Below the pieces are notes generated by a model. The model saw nothing but the letters and a program-made list of their open reading frames with translations, searched no databases and was not told where the DNA came from. Below, piece after piece: positions 63,549 through 64,000 of a DNA stretch of 64,000 nt. The stretch's first letter is position 1; every line of letters begins with the position of its first letter. The translations under genes and the position numbers were made by a program. This DNA comes from Boswellia sacra. Its lineage: Eukaryota > Streptophyta > Magnoliopsida > Sapindales > Burseraceae. The stretch is taken from positions 1 through 64,000 of the forward strand of contig SNVD02011200.1 of NCBI GenBank assembly GCA_013180625.2. Direction: 5' to 3'.

Positions 63549-64000
63549 ATGGGAGTGGGAAGCATCGAAACGTTGCCATTCATGACTGATTTCCTCCAAG
63601 AGTGTGGTGGCTACGCTGTCGTCGACGGAGGCTTCGCCACGGAGCTCGAACGTCACGGCGCCAACCTCAATGACCCTCTTTGGAGCGCCAAGTGCCTCAT
63701 CACTTCTCCTCACCTCGTTCGAAGGGTACTATTACTACTACTACTACTCTCTACTCATCTGTCAACTTTTACAACATAATATATTTACGTTATGTAATGT
63801 ACATGGTTAATCTGTTTGTTTCTAGAGAAAAAAAATATAAAATTTGTTGTACCGAAAGATGCATGCTTACAGCTTTCATTTGATCTGACTAGTTTACTCT
63901 TTTTGAAGGGTGCCGTTTACAATCTTACGAAAGTTAACTTAATGCATTCTTAGAAAACAATTCTTATCCTGCTTATTAAGATTTGTAATAGATAAAAACT
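63549..64000 (+). CDS. HMT: Homocysteine S-methyltransferase, first exon (gene runs off the window)
   Basis: Exon 1 (63549-63725) encodes about 59 residues, with donor CGAAGG|gtacta; the rest of the window is intron. The N-terminus shows the family start: DFLQECGGYAVVDGGFATEL, then ERHGANLNDPLWSAKCLI and SPHLVRR. HMT enzymes move a methyl group from S-methylmethionine (or AdoMet) to homocysteine, giving methionine, in the cytosol. The zinc-binding Cys residues of the family lie in the C-terminal half, outside this window, so activity cannot be judged. The start is the first ATG after the leader (AAAATGGG). Which HMT paralog it is cannot be decided from this exon. Confidence 0.85.

Overview
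This is nuclear DNA of a dicot plant, most likely a woody rosid-type eudicot. Genes have many short introns with GT-AG borders. Intergenic DNA is AT-rich and full of microsatellites, MITEs and LTR remnants. Every recognisable protein belongs to a plant family: chlorophyllase, LRR-extensin, NETWORKED, TSO1-like CXC, Raf-like kinase, plant homocysteine methyltransferase. I cannot name the species from sequence alone.

Layout. Bases 1-14,500 are a repeat-rich accessory region. It holds the end of an LTR with two kinds of tandem repeat, a perfect non-autonomous hAT element, two decayed chlorophyllase gene fragments, a CACTA-like remnant with two tandem arrays, and a 5'-truncated LIFEGUARD/BI-1-family gene (minus strand). 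That gene is flanked by two direct copies of a ~0.45 kb block and carries a solo LTR in an intron. Bases 14,583-16,912 hold an intact two-exon chlorophyllase-2 type gene (+). Bases 20,184-24,524 hold a tandem pair of intronless LRR-extensin-like genes (+) with duplicated upstream DNA. Bases 26,388-28,501 hold a seven-exon gene for 40S ribosomal protein eS1/S3a (+) with telo-box promoter motifs. Convergent to it, 29,660-36,409 (-) encodes a 1852-residue NET1-type actin-binding coiled-coil protein. After a gene-poor gap, 43,785-48,491 (-) encodes a ten-exon TSO1/CPP (TCX) protein with two CXC domains and an apparent GC-AG intron. A long gene-poor gap leads to a six-exon Raf-like C-group protein kinase at 56,654-60,484 (+). 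The window ends inside exon 1/intron 1 of a homocysteine S-methyltransferase (+).

The genes form no operon or pathway; this is an ordinary plant gene neighbourhood. The interest lies in local duplication and decay (chlorophyllase, LIFEGUARD, LRX), in a MITE insertion that can be ordered relative to a duplication because a paralogous fragment keeps the empty site, in an LTR leader built of hairpin-forming 65-bp repeats, and in the GC donor in the CXC gene. I found no CRISPR array, tRNA or rRNA gene, or evident new multi-gene system. Exon borders were set by reading frame, splice dinucleotides and family resemblance, not by transcripts.
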